Shown here piece by piece: positions 29,701 through 41,061 of a stretch of 64,000 nt of DNA. The translations under genes were made by a program, and so were the position numbers. Each line of letters starts with the position of its first letter. Within the stretch, counting starts at the first letter, position 1. Source of the DNA: Hysterium pulicare CBS 123377 (taxonomy: Eukaryota; Ascomycota; Dothideomycetes; Hysteriales; Hysteriaceae); the NCBI GenBank assembly GCA_000467715.1, contig AJFK01000618.1:53423-117422 (forward strand), written 5' to 3'. A model generated the notes under the pieces. It saw nothing but the letters and a program-made list of their open reading frames with translations, did no database searches and had not been told where the DNA came from.

Positions 29701-32111
29701 GTTGCGCAAGGTGGCGGGAAAGCATGGAAGAGGAGAATCGATGAGGAGCTTCTTAGAGAGGTATATGCCGCGAGTGCAGCTGCGGAACTAAACGGGGCAT
29801 CCGAATACTCAGACCCACCATTGGCTGCTTCCCAAGCCACTACAGAGCCACCTCGAAAGAAACAGAAGACTACTGTTATTGATAAGGACAGTGGAACATT
29901 GACTCCAAATACGGACTTGGCGCCCAAGAAGAAGGAGAAGGAGAAGGTTGTGCCGCCACCGAGAGCTCCGACTCCTCCCCCAATTCCAACACTGCCAAAG
30001 CTACGGACCTTGCCATGCGCTGTCTGTCAGCTAGTAGAACCCAACGATCGACTCCTCCAGTGCAACGCATGTCGAATGTCCGTTCATCGTGCCTGTTACG
30101 GTGTGGATGATATTCGCCAGGCTAAGTGGTATTGCGACATGTGCAAGAACGACAAGAAGGAGAGCGTATCCTACGTAAGTCCTTCCGAGATAGATTTTCG
30201 GCTTACGCTAATATCTTGTTTAAGAATTATGAGTGCGTGCTGTGTCCGATTAAAGTAACAGAACAAGACCTATATGAACCACCCAAAGTCTCACATAAAA
30301 AGAAGACCGACCGGGAGAGGGAAAAGGAGCGACTTGAAAAGGAACTAGTAGACAAAGCCAGAGAGGAATTCCGCCAACAGCAACGCGACAAAGGCCGACC
30401 AGAACAGCCCCGCGAACCTCTCAAACGGACCGCCGATAACAATTGGGTGCACGTCTATTGTGCTGTTTGGCTACCAGAACCTAAATTCAGCAACGCCCGG
30501 ACTCTAGATGTGGTGGAAGGTATCGGCGCGCCGACACTGCGCTATGACCAAACGTGCAAACTCTGTAAAACGACCAGAGGAGCATGCGTATCGTGCCAAC
30601 AATGCCATACCAACTTCCACGTGGGCTGTGCTCATGATGCTGGTTATACTTTTGGATTTGACATCAGTCCAGTCAAGGCCACCAGAAGAGATGCAATACC
30701 TACCTTCACAATTGGAGGAGAGACAGGGTCAATGACCGCAGCAATATGGTGCAAGGAACACACCCCGAAGACTATCGTTCATTATATGAGCGAGGAGGTG
30801 GATGAGACCGGCTTGAACGCTCTACAACTCTATACACGTGAATATAAGCAAGCTGATCTCACACTGACTGGGACCGCCCGCAAGGCAAATTTGGTCGACC
30901 AATCAACTAGAACGCTGCCTCCCACAGCACTTCCAGCACAAAGCAACCGGAGAACTTCAATTACTAACCCAACACCTACCTCTGCAAGGGGAAGGCCTTC
31001 AAATGCCGGTATTGCAATCAAGGAAGAAGATGCGAGCGAAGATACAGCACCTTCACTACCGGAAAGGACTTGTGCAAAATGCCAAATTGATGCAAGTCCG
31101 CGATGGTGGAAGATTGAAGAACCAGCCCCACAGGTACAAAATCCAACCCTTTCAAACCGGGTTGTGGACGGTGTTCCTCCGCCAAATGGTGTTGATAGCG
31201 ATCGGGATGGCGTAACCTCTTCGGAGCATCCCGCACATTCGGACGGTGCCCACGTCGTCAACGGCTCCCTTGATCATCAAATGTCCGATGCACCACCAGT
31301 AGGCCCGGTTGAACTAGCCAGCCGTCTCAGAGTAGACACTGACGTGTCTGTCACCCGCTCCATCTCCTACTTGTGCCAAAAATGCCATTGGAAAAAGCTC
31401 AATGCCCCAGAAGAACCACCGGAGCCTGAACGATCGCAGTCCCAACTCCCGGAACCTCAGCAACTTCCTCTCCGATCACCGCCTGTGCAGCCGTATGTGC
31501 CAGCTCCTCTACCAGGAACCTGGTTACCTAGTGCTGTCTCCCTTCCTCCTCAGCCACCTCACATGGGAGGCTGGCCAATCCACCCTCCGCAACTCGCCAA
31601 CGGGATTGGACATCCCCCGCAACCTCCCATACCGCCTCATCATCAACATTATCACGGTCCTCCTCCATATCCCATGCATCAGCCAAATGGATATCCACCT
31701 TTAACAGGGCCGGGCGTTCATTCTATACCTCCTGCCCCCCACCTTCGATCACCCTATCCGCCGGTGAGCGCACCTCCGCCCGCACCGCTTCACCTGAATA
31801 ACGCGGGAATGATTGGAGCACTCACAAATGGCATGCACTCACCTCGCTTGCCCTACTCGCCTACCCATCCACCACCTGGGCTACCGCCACGACAAACTGA
31901 CAGCCCGTACTCTGGCCCTCCACAACATTTGCAGTATCCAGGACATCACGGGAGCCCTGCACCTGGCCCGCCACCAGGCGTATTGAACAATCGACCGTCA
32001 ACTCCGAGGGATACCGCAATGAGAGATGTACCTCTGGGGAATGCTCCCAGTGAAAACCGACTGCCGGGAGGTGCAAGCGCAAGTCCCTCGTTACGAAACC
32101 TGTTACATTAG
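26798..32111 (+). CDS. SNT2: Snt2-type BAH/PHD/SANT/GATA-like chromatin protein
   Basis: Exons 26798-27641, 27745-28228, 28284-30174 and 30225-32111 (introns 103, 55 and 50 nt) give 1701 aa. In order: a disordered Ser/Thr-rich N-terminus; a BAH domain from about residue 283 (VYLICEPPGEPYYLCRIMEF); PHD1 from C434; an ELM2/SANT region with a SANT-like helix set near 749-795; a GATA-like finger (C849, C852 with C892, C895); an extended PHD from C1021 (CAVCQLVEPNDRLLQCNACR, then CVLCPI and the CKLC..CVSCQQCH part); a second GATA-like set (C1356 ... C1457); and a Pro/His-rich tail. Yeast Snt2 works with Ecm5 and Rpd3 in a histone-reading deacetylase complex with ubiquitin-ligase activity. Nuclear chromatin regulation is inferred. 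Confidence 0.88.
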
Positions 32112-33363
32112 GCTTTTTTTTCTTCGCTTCTTCTCCTGGTGTATTTATGGTCAGTTTTTTCGTCGCATGTAAGCGGACGGCACGGGTCGGAGTCTATATT
32201 CGTTGCAGAACAAGCTGGGTGTATGATCTGGCATGCGAACTGATTGCGTTCTAAAGCATGATTGAGTGCCTCTATCCGGGGGGGGTAGGGTTAACTCGGG
32301 ATAGGCTTGGTCGGTTTGGGCTGGCTTGGTATGTACGCCACGGCACGGGGCTGGATATATGGAGTTTTCACGGACACGATACCACAACTTCACATTGTTC
32401 TTTCGCTTCACTTCGCATCTGCGCCGCTCTAGAGAGGGATTAGGTGCGGTGTATCTCTTATTACTGCATCGGAAGCAAAAAATAGTTCCGCAGCGAGTCA
32501 GGTTCAGCCATGACTTGGCGCTTCTATGACGTGCCGAATAGGTGGCATGAGAGTTTAAGAAATTGATATGTAGAAACAAACTCATAAATAACCTCAGAAT
32601 TTCTTCGGTGACTGTGCAACTTAACATCCTTATCTAGCCCTCTAAGAACGGGCCCTCGAACTACACCACCATCTAGATGTACTTGAAAAAAGACAACCAG
32701 CTTGCAGTGTCTCGCTAGGTGTAAATAAATTATGTAGAACATTAGCACCGAGGTTGCAAGGGCAGGCGTTTGTGATGCAGACTCTGGAACCCTCCGAGTG
32801 TTGTTCTGAAATGCTGTGGCTGGAATGAGTGGCGGCGGGTGCGCTAAGCTTTGGATCCGCCGACGGTGCGCTGTTCCTGCATGGCTGTCATGTGGACCCT
32901 GCGCAATGCCCAACCTCAAGTTCCACTCGACCTTCTGGCATTGCTCGCCTCCTCGCGTTGCTGTGGTGCCACCAACCACCTACACATCTCCCTCATTACC
33001 TTCGAGTTTGATTCTTCCGCTCGTTTCTTTTCTTCCGAAAACCTCCTCTGCTTCTCCCTCTCTTATCGAAAGCAATAAACGCTTTTCCCTGCGACACGTC
33101 ACAATACAAAGGGGTGAAACCGGCTCGAAACTCCGCATGTTGGAGGGCTAGCAACTGTAACGGTCCCACACGGAACTCGAATATCCACTGCACAGCCTCA
33201 GCCTCAACTCTCCCTTGCGTCAAACCCATATACCCGCCCTGAATCCTTTGTCCCTGCTCTCTTTTTCTTGGCCGATTCGATCCTACACTACCTAACCACC
33301 GACTGCTTACCGACTTCAAAATTTTGTTTCTTGGTTTGACTCACTTCATATCTTGTTGTAATT
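32112..33363. promoter_or_regulatory. Intergenic, Snt2-like 3' flank and RCR-like promoter
   Basis: 1.25 kb. The last ~350 bp are strongly C/T-rich, typical of a fungal promoter and leader. No gene or RNA recognised. Confidence 0.45.
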
Positions 33364-34223
33364 ATGTTCTTTGCAAAGCGTGAGTGCTTTGAGAGGTTCG
33401 ATGGGAGCATTGAGTGCTTCAATGATGGATTTTGGTACTCGAGAGTGAGTAAACTCCCACCACTCAATGTTGTCTTTCGATCTACTCAAAAACGATGAAA
33501 GCTGACCTCTTCTTTGTAGACGGGCGAAATAATTAAATGGGCTATCTTGGCCGGCATCTTCTTCTTCTTCATGGCCTGGTTTATTGGCGGGTACATGCAT
33601 GCCAAACGACGGATGCGCAAAGGATTACCACTCCTCGCATATCACAGAGTATGTTTGCTCTTCCCTCCTCGCTGCATCGCACGGGAAACTCCTATCAATT
33701 CAACTCCAACGGTCTCGTCTCGCCGATTGTCATCGCAAGAGACCGACAATTTGGAGCAATTGGTTTGCAGTGTTCCAAGTCATCAAATGATACTTTAAGA
33801 TTTTCAAACTAACCATTACCACAGTGGCTCGTCCCATACCGTGAGCGTCAGAGATATGGAATGACGCCAGGGGCTCAAAATCACTTCACCTTCTATTCCG
33901 CCCAGCCATACGGAGCACGTCCAGATGGCTCATACCCTGAACCTCCACCCCTCTACGACAACAATGCTCCACCGAACTACGTTCCACCTCCCGGAGCTAC
34001 AAAGGTTCATCCGACCCAAGGTGCCATGGAGATGCAGCCACAATACGGCATTCCCCCACAATATACAGGGGGGTCCAACGTCCCGGAGCATGCTGGATCG
34101 GGACAAGAATCCGGCGTCCTCAGGGGTCCCAATGATGTCGAGAACCAGAACTCTGAGCTGCCTCCTCGCCCGCAACGAGCCAAGTTGGCCTTCAGTAGCC
34201 TCGTCGATCGGGTCAGGCGATAG
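33364..34223 (+). CDS. RCR-like single-pass membrane protein
   Basis: Exons 33364-33444, 33520-33648 and 33825-34223 (introns 75 and 176 nt) give 202 aa. A short Cys-containing luminal segment (ECFERFDGSIECFNDGFW) precedes one membrane span (WAILAGIFFFFMAWFIGGYM) and a basic stop-transfer (HAKRRMRKG). The cytosolic tail is rich in Pro and Tyr, with PEPPPLY and PPNYVPPP. The layout fits the Rcr1/Rcr2 family (chitin deposition, Congo red resistance, endosome-vacuole sorting). The Pro-Tyr tail contains PPLY-like sites that could recruit a Rsp5-type ubiquitin ligase. The family call rests on topology and tail composition. Both introns are phase 0 and flank the membrane exon. Confidence 0.72.
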
Positions 34224-34593
34224 GCGGGGAAGGGTGTCGACAATGGGACTGGAATCAAAACATACACACGGCGTTTCGGGATAGAATGAATAACTCGGTT
34301 CTCTGGAAATGGACTCTTGCATGACTGGATCATGCCTTTCTCTGGTACAGATTTAGCACATTGTTCCGTGTGCACTTGCCTCTGGGAAAGTGTACAGGTC
34401 TTAGGTCTTAGCAGTTTAGCATTCTGTATAACAGCGATTACTGTGCAGCGGTACTTGATAGGCTCAAGCAAGGTCGGCAAATCATTTTTGGCAAAGAAGG
34501 GGAGCTCGGAAGTGAGTAAGCCTCGATGTAGTTAATGACATGGACTTCTCGTCCAAGAATGGAATAGTATTACCTATACAAATAGTGTTGTGA
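34224..34593. other. Convergent 3' intergenic region
   Basis: 370 bp between the stops of the RCR-like gene and the acidic protein gene. Only 3' UTR sequence is expected and nothing else is seen. Confidence 0.5.
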
Positions 34594-35403
34594 TTACAGA
34601 TCATCTATCTCCATCGCATCTGGGTCGTCCACGTCTCCCACATCTGCTTCCTTACCAGGTTGTGAATAGCCTTCCACCAGCTTCTCCCCACCACTAATTC
34701 CATTGCCGCTTTCAGGTTCAGCAACACCACTCGCTTGGTTATCGCGCATCCTCGCTCGTGCTTCCACAATAGCTTTCCGCACATTGTCCTGTTCTTCTGG
34801 GATTGAGAGGGAGGAAGGGACATTGTAGAGGACGATTTGGTTATGCTCGGTTGGCTTCGGCTCGGGCCCTATCAAGACATGCTTGGGGATCTTGCTAAGA
34901 TGCTTCTCGATGTCGGACAAGAAGATCGGGTTCTCCTCGTCAGATTCGATATCCGAGAGTTCGGCAGCAAGATCGTGGATGTATATCCTGTTCGGCGTGT
35001 CTTCTACTTGCATGTCATCGTCGGCGGGTGGTGGCCGAGGTTTCTTCTTTTTCGCATCTTTCTTGCTTGCGGGTGAGGTAATTGGTCGAGCTGGGATTGT
35101 AGAGGAAGGAAGCAGAGGATCAGAGGACCCAGAGACGGGAATGTAGAGACGTGTGCCATTTGGGTCGACTATTGCGGATGTTAGCAAGCTCGAGCTGATA
35201 CAGCCAGGGAATTAGAGCGCATTACCTAGGTTCAATAGATCAAATCTCTTGCTCAACCGCTGTTCATTCTCCAAACCACCATCCGCCGGCCTCTTCGTGC
35301 CATGAGGAACTTGCGCTTGCTGTTGCTGCTGCTGTGAACTCTGCTGTAGATTTGTTTGAGCTTGGTGACCCGGAGCTACGACCGCCGTGCGACTGGTCGC
35401 CAT
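34594..35403 (-). CDS. Conserved-looking acidic protein of unknown function
   Basis: Exons 35403-35226 and 35168-34594 (56-nt intron) give 250 aa. The N-terminus has a Gln-rich run and a KRPADGGLENEQRLSKRFDL segment that leads across the junction into LLNLVDPNGTRLYIPVSG. A Lys-rich patch (KKDAKKKKPRPPP, possible nuclear signal) is followed by an ordered-looking acidic part (RIYIHDLAAELSDIESDEEN) and a predicted helix (EEQDNVRKAIVEARARM). The tail is Gly/Asp-rich and ends DAMEIDDL. No enzyme motif and no membrane span are visible. It shares a short divergent promoter with alanyl-tRNA synthetase. I do not recognise the family; a nuclear or regulatory subunit is possible, not shown. Confidence 0.8.
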
Positions 35404-35594
35404 CAATCCATCCCACCTCGTCAAAGCGCAAGCCCAAAGTTCGATCGCTTTTTTATCAAACCCTTTCGTTCCGGAACGTCCTTTTTGAACTGGTCACCGT
35501 TTGCTGCGCAAGCAACAGCGTTGTGTGGCTATCCGCATTGAAACGGCGAAGAAAGATCTGGAAAGGTGAAGAAGGGAGGGGTCGCTTCGGTTGA
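35404..35594. promoter_or_regulatory. Compact bidirectional promoter of acidic protein gene and AlaRS
   Basis: Only 191 bp separate the two start codons if AlaRS uses its upstream ATG. Both transcription start regions must lie here or overlap the neighbouring coding sequence. Confidence 0.55.
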
Positions 35595-38500
35595 ATGTCG
35601 TTGCGGTGGTCGAGTTGCACCTCTAGTCTGAGTCACTCAATTTGGACGGAGAGCTTCACGACTTTCACCACACGCCAGGTTCGGAGCAAACAATCTCGCT
35701 GCGGAGGTTTCAGACATCGTCAAACGACCAATTTCACCTTCTACGGAGTTCGCAGGTACACGCGGAACGCAGTGAGCGCCAGAGGCCTGCGCACCATGGC
35801 CGAGTCTTCTGTTATGGAGGAGAATCACAAGTGGAGTGCCTCCAGGGTGCGGGAGACGTATTTGGAGTATTTCAAAGAGAGAGGGCATACTTTCGGTGTG
35901 TATATTGTCATCTAACCCTCTATTGCTTCAAAATCTATCCCTCTACAATCTCTCCTCACCTTCTACAGTACAATTATGAAAAGAACCTCAATTAACCCTC
36001 CCAGTTCCCTCCTCGTCCGTCGTTCCTCTCTCCGATCCAACCCTTCTCTTCACCAATGCCGGCATGAATCAGTACAAGTCCATTTTCCTAGGCACAGTAG
36101 ATCCAGCTTCCGATTTCGCCTCGCTCAAACGCGCCGTCAATTCTCAAAAGTGCATTCGTGCGGGTGGGAAGCATAATGATCTGGATGATGTAGGTAAGGA
36201 CAGCTATCACCATACGTTCTTTGAGATGCTGGGGAATTGGAGCTTTGGGGACTACTTCAAGAAAGAGGCAATTGAGTTCTCTTGGAACTTGCTCACCAAG
36301 GTGTACGGAATTGACCCCGCGAGATTGTACGTCACATATTTCGAGGGCTCGGAGGGCTTGGATCCGGATCTAGAAGCTAAGGAGCTGTGGAAGAAGGTCG
36401 GGGTGCCGGAGGACCATATCTTGACTGGAGACATGAAAGATAACTTCTGGGAAATGGGAGACCAAGGACCCTGTGGGCCCTGCTCCGAGATCCACTACGA
36501 CCTCAGGGAAGTCCCGGAGGGACAGAAGATGCGGAATGCCGCAGATCTAGTAAACAAGGACGATCCTGAAGTCATTGAGATCTGGAATAATGTTTTCATC
36601 CAATATAACCGCGAATCGGATCGCTCGTTAAAACCTCTGCCGAATAAACACGTCGACACGGGTATGGGCTTTGAGCGCTTGGTCTGTGTGTTGCAGAACA
36701 AGAAGTCGAATTATGATACGGATGTCTTCACGCCGCTGTTCAAGAGGATACAGGAGATCACAGGGGCACGAGAATATAGGGGCAAGTTCGGAGAGGAGGA
36801 TCCAGATGGTATCGATACCGCGTACCGCGTTGTCGCTGATCACGTCCGCATGCTCAGTTTCGCCATCGCCGACGGTGGCGTTCCTAATAATGTCGGTCGA
36901 GGTTATGTCGTCCGTCGCGTGCTGAGGCGAGGAGCGAGATACGCTCGTAAATATTTCAGCACGGAGATCGGTGACTTTTTCTCGAAAATTGTCCCGAGTC
37001 TAGTCGAACAGATGGGAACTATGTTCCCGGAAATCAAAAAGAAAGAAACGGATATTAAGGAGATTCTAGACGAGGAGGAGAAGTCTTTCGCTAAGAGTCT
37101 AGATCGAGGCGAAATCATGTTCGAGAAATACGCACAGAAAGCGAAAGTACATGGCTCGAAAGATCTTCCTGGCACGGATGTTTGGAGGTTATACGATACG
37201 TACGGTTTCCCTGTCGACCTAACGAAATTGATGGCGGAGGAGCGCGGGCTTAATATCAACGACGAGGAGGTTGAGGAGGCACAAGAGAAGGCTAGAGAGG
37301 CGAGTAAAGGTGACAAGAAAGCTGCGGCTGCGCTTGTCAAGCTGGATGTGCATGACCTTGGCGCGCTGGAGAACATGCATGAGGTACCGAAGACAGATGA
37401 TTCTGCGAAGTTTGGGCGAGAAAACATCACTGCGGTCATCAAGGCTATATACCACGAGAAGAAATTCTTACAGAGCACGACTGAGATCCCAAGGGGTGAG
37501 CAATTCGGTGTACTGCTTGATAGGACGAACTTTTATGCCGAGCAGGGTGGGCAGGAGTATGATACTGGACGGTTGGTGGTAGACGATGGTCCAGAGATGA
37601 GGGTAGAGAATGTACAGGTGTACGCAGGGTATGTCTTACATACGGGAGAACTCAAATACGGAGACCTCAGTGTAGGAGATGAGATCATCTGCGAGTACGA
37701 GGAAGTAAGTCTACCAACTCTCTTCTCTATCCAATCTCCCAATATCTCTTCAGCCTACTAACCCAAATTCTGTTATAGCTCCGCCGCCATCCAATCCGCA
37801 ACAACCACACTGGAACACACATCCTCAACTATGCCCTCCGAGAAGTCCTTGGCAACGAAATCGACCAAAAAGGCTCCCTTGTTGCCCCAGAAAAACTCCG
37901 CTTCGACTTTTCTCACAAATCTGCCATCTCCGATTCCGACCTCTCCAAAATCGAGGTCATTTCCACCTCCTACATCCGCCAGAACTCTGAAGTCTACGCT
38001 CTTGATGTGCCACTTGCGACCGCGCGGCAGATTCGAGGCGTCCGTGCTGTTTTCGGCGAAACATACCCTGACCCCGTGAGGGTTGTGTCCGTAGGCGTGC
38101 CAGTCGAGGATCTATTGGCTGATGTGAAGAACGATGGATGGGAGAAAGTCTCGGTCGAATTCTGTGGCGGAACTCACGTCAAACAAACAGGTGAAATCAA
38201 AGAACTCATCATCCTCGAAGAATCCGGTATCGCGAAAGGTATCCGACGCATCGTTGCCGTCACAGGCCAAGAAGCACACGATGTGCAGCGCATCGCGTCC
38301 GACTTCTCAGACGAGCTCTCCAGGCTCGGAAAACAGGCATACGGACCTGAGAAAGAGGCCGAAGCGAAGAAGATGCAAGTCAGACTGAATCAACTCTCCA
38401 TCTCCGCGATCCAGAAATCCAAATTCCGGGATCAGTTCGCTAAGATCCAGAAGAGTATCTTGGATGAGCAGAAGACTGCTGCGAAGGCGGAGAATAAGCG

Positions 38501-38994
38501 CGTGTTGGATGCTGTCACGGGTTTTTTCAAGGAAGACGGGAATAAGGCGAAGAGCGTGCTTGTTAAGAAGGTGGACTGGAGTGGGAATGTTAATAAGGCG
38601 ATCAGTGAGGCGATCAAGAGTGTCAGTGGCGCGAAGAGCGAGTGGAAGGATAAGTGCGTTTATCTGGTGAGTGCGAGCGGAGAGGAAGGGAAGGTGGTGC
38701 ACGGATGTTATGTTCCTGAGGTAAGTTCTTCTTCTTTTCTTCCCCAATCTCGACCAATCTTCGTCATCTTCTCTTCCTTTACTTGCAGTTAAGGAGATTG
38801 GTTACTAATTCATGGAACAGCAATTCTCCACCAAAGGGGCCTCCGCGGCCGACTGGTCCAAACAAGTTGCCGGCATCATTGGCGGCAAAGCTGGTGGTAA
38901 AGGGGCTACGTCTATCGGCCAGGGCACTAATGCTGATAAGGTGGATGAGGGTGTGGAGGAGGCGAGGAAGTATATTGAGAAGTTCACGCTCTGA
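35595..38994 (+). CDS. ALA1: Alanyl-tRNA synthetase, with possible mitochondrial presequence
   Basis: Exons 35595-35895, 36005-37704, 37779-38720 and 38821-38994 (introns 109, 74, 100 nt) give 1038 aa from the first ATG or 971 aa from the second (35796, [13 protein letters not shown]). The class II core shows [52 protein letters not shown] and DTGMGFERL. The editing domain has HTGTH (677-681) and FCGGTH (C796, H800) for hydrolysing Ser- and Gly-tRNA. The C-Ala domain ends with [15 protein letters not shown]. The 67 residues before the second ATG are rich in Arg, Ser and Thr with few acids, like a mitochondrial presequence. The second ATG has the stronger context (CACCATGGC), so both cytosolic and mitochondrial forms from one gene are likely. 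Confidence 0.95.
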
Positions 38995-39568
38995 TATATT
39001 CGTTAAGAGCCATGGGACTTCTTAGTAATACATCTGGCTTCGACTAGGCTTGGGTCATCAGGGTAGAGAGCAGCGCTAGCTGAAGAGCGTGTAGACCGGC
39101 ATGGTGGATAGGGTATCGTGTTTAGGAAGTGTGTGGAGTTCGATGGGCCCAGTTGTTTTGTTTTCTGGACTGGAGCGGACTGTTTCTGAGGTCTTGTATC
39201 TGGCTTCGATGTGTGCATTGCAACTTTGTTTCCCGAGCAGCAAGATCTTTGGCTTGAAAGCCGGATCTTCTGTGTGCCTGTGTAGAAAATAGAGGCTTCT
39301 GAAGAAATAATATATTCCAAATAACTTTGCTTTAGAAAGAGGACTATCAGAAGTATTGAACTCGGCTGAGATCGGATGAAATAAACAGACCCATATACCT
39401 ATTCCGCAGGCCGGCCACCGCCCTGCCGCTCTAACTCCCAAGGCGGTGAGCAGAGTCAAAATATTACATAATCCACAAATATTAATTTATGACTCCCGAC
39501 ATGAACCCGCTCATCACCACATCACCACCAACCTCCCCGTCGCACCCGCACGGCATTCGAGGCATGGG
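38995..39568. promoter_or_regulatory. Intergenic, AlaRS 3' flank and DUS2 promoter
   Basis: 574 bp between two plus-strand genes. No TATA box or repeat stands out. Confidence 0.45.
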
Positions 39569-41061
39569 ATGCTTCGAACACTTACACACTCACTGAGAAG
39601 AGTCATGGCTTCACCACCACTCCCACCCGCAGCAATACAACCAAAGCGCGTGCCGATTCCAAAAAATGGCGTCGATTATCGAGGCAAAGTGGTGCTTGCG
39701 CCAATGGTTCGATCTGGAGAATTACCGAGTCGATTGTTAGCGTTGAAGTATGGTGCGGATCTAGTATGGGGTATGCATATCTTCTCATTTCCTCTCCATC
39801 CATGCACCAATTCCCTCCACACCCTTCCACGAGCCCAATTGAAGGTAAATACTAACTCCTGGGGAACAACACAGGTCCCGAAACAATCGACCGCGCCCTA
39901 ATCGGCACAACCCGCCGTCTAAACCCCCTCACCTCGACCCTAGAATTCTCCCGCCTCCCCTCCTCCAAACGGCAAAACCCATCCCTCGACCCCTCGAACC
40001 GCGAAAGCATCATCTACCGCATCCACCCCGCTCTCGAATCCCACCGCCTGATCTACCAACTCGGCACCTCGTCCCCCACGCTCGCCGTGCAAGCCGCCAA
40101 ACTAGTCGCGGCGGACGTCGCGGGCATAGACGTGAACGCGGGTTGTCCGAAGCCGTTTTCGACGAGTGGAGGTATGGGCGCCGCGTTACTCCGGACGCCA
40201 GACCTGCTGTGTGAGATTTTGGAGAGCCTGGTTAGGGAGGTGGGGCGGGTGTTTGAGATTGGGATTTCGGTCAAGATAAGGCTGTTGGAGAGGGCGGAGG
40301 AGACGGAGGCGCTGGTTAGGAGGTTGGTGCGGACGGGGATTACGGGGTTGACGGTGCATTGTCGGACGACGCCTATGCGGCCGCGGGAGAGGGCTATTAG
40401 GGAGCAGTTGAGGATGGTCGGGGAGGTGTGTCGCGAGGCCGGGGTCGCGTGTGTTATGAATGGGGATGTGGCTTCTCGCGCTGAAGCGGTTGCGCTTATG
40501 GAGGAGTTTGGCGTCGATGGCGCTATGATTGCTACGGCGGCTGAGAAAAACCCTTCGGTTTTCTGCCCTGAGGGTCCGTTGGCTGGGAAGGAGGCTTGGA
40601 AACAGGTCGTTGGGGAATATGTCCAACTTGCCCTTGAAGTCGAGAACCGATGGGGCAACACGAAGTATCTCCTTGGCCAGATGATCCCCGGCCGGGACCC
40701 CGTTTATAGGGAGATGAATCGGTGTAAATGCTATTTGGATGTTGTCAAGGCTTTGGAATTAGAAGAGTTGGAGGAATTGGCCGGGAACGTGGATCTAAGG
40801 TTGGGGATTCCGCAGGGAGAGTCGAGGGCGGGGAAGAGGGCGAGGATTAAGGAGAATGGGAAGGGAGAGGCTGTTAGCGCTGCTGTGGTGGCGAAGAGGG
40901 AGGAGCAGAGCGGGAGGCAAGACGGGAAGGAGAATGAAGTGCTGGAGGTGGAGGACGGAGGTAGTAAGAAGAGAGTCAAGTTGCCGCAGCAGCCTGAGGA
41001 GGATTTCGAGTCTTTGATTGAAGCGGCTCCCCCTCCAGCTCAAGCTACGCTAAGTGTGTAA
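39569..41061 (+). CDS. DUS2: tRNA-dihydrouridine(20) synthase Dus2/Smm1
   Basis: Exons 39569-39770 and 39875-41061 (104-nt intron with a perfect TACTAAC branch site) give 462 aa. The FMN-binding TIM barrel starts at KVVLAPMVRSGELPSRLL. The catalytic segment is DVNAGCPKPFSTSGGMGAAL with C158 as the general acid. Later come VKIRLL, LTVHCRTTPMRP, CVMNGDV and GAMIATAAEKNP, the Dus2 signature set. The C-terminus continues with a helical tRNA-binding domain and a Lys/Glu-rich tail. Dus2 reduces uridine 20 in the D-loop of cytoplasmic tRNAs using NADPH. The start ATG at 39569 gives MLRTLTHSLRRV, which looks like a weak mitochondrial presequence; an alternative start is 39605 (MASPP). Confidence 0.9.
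39850..39856 (+). promoter_or_regulatory. Perfect TACTAAC intron branch site in DUS2
   Basis: The yeast-consensus branch sequence lies 18 bases before the 3' splice site of the single DUS2 intron and supports that splice model. Confidence 0.8.
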
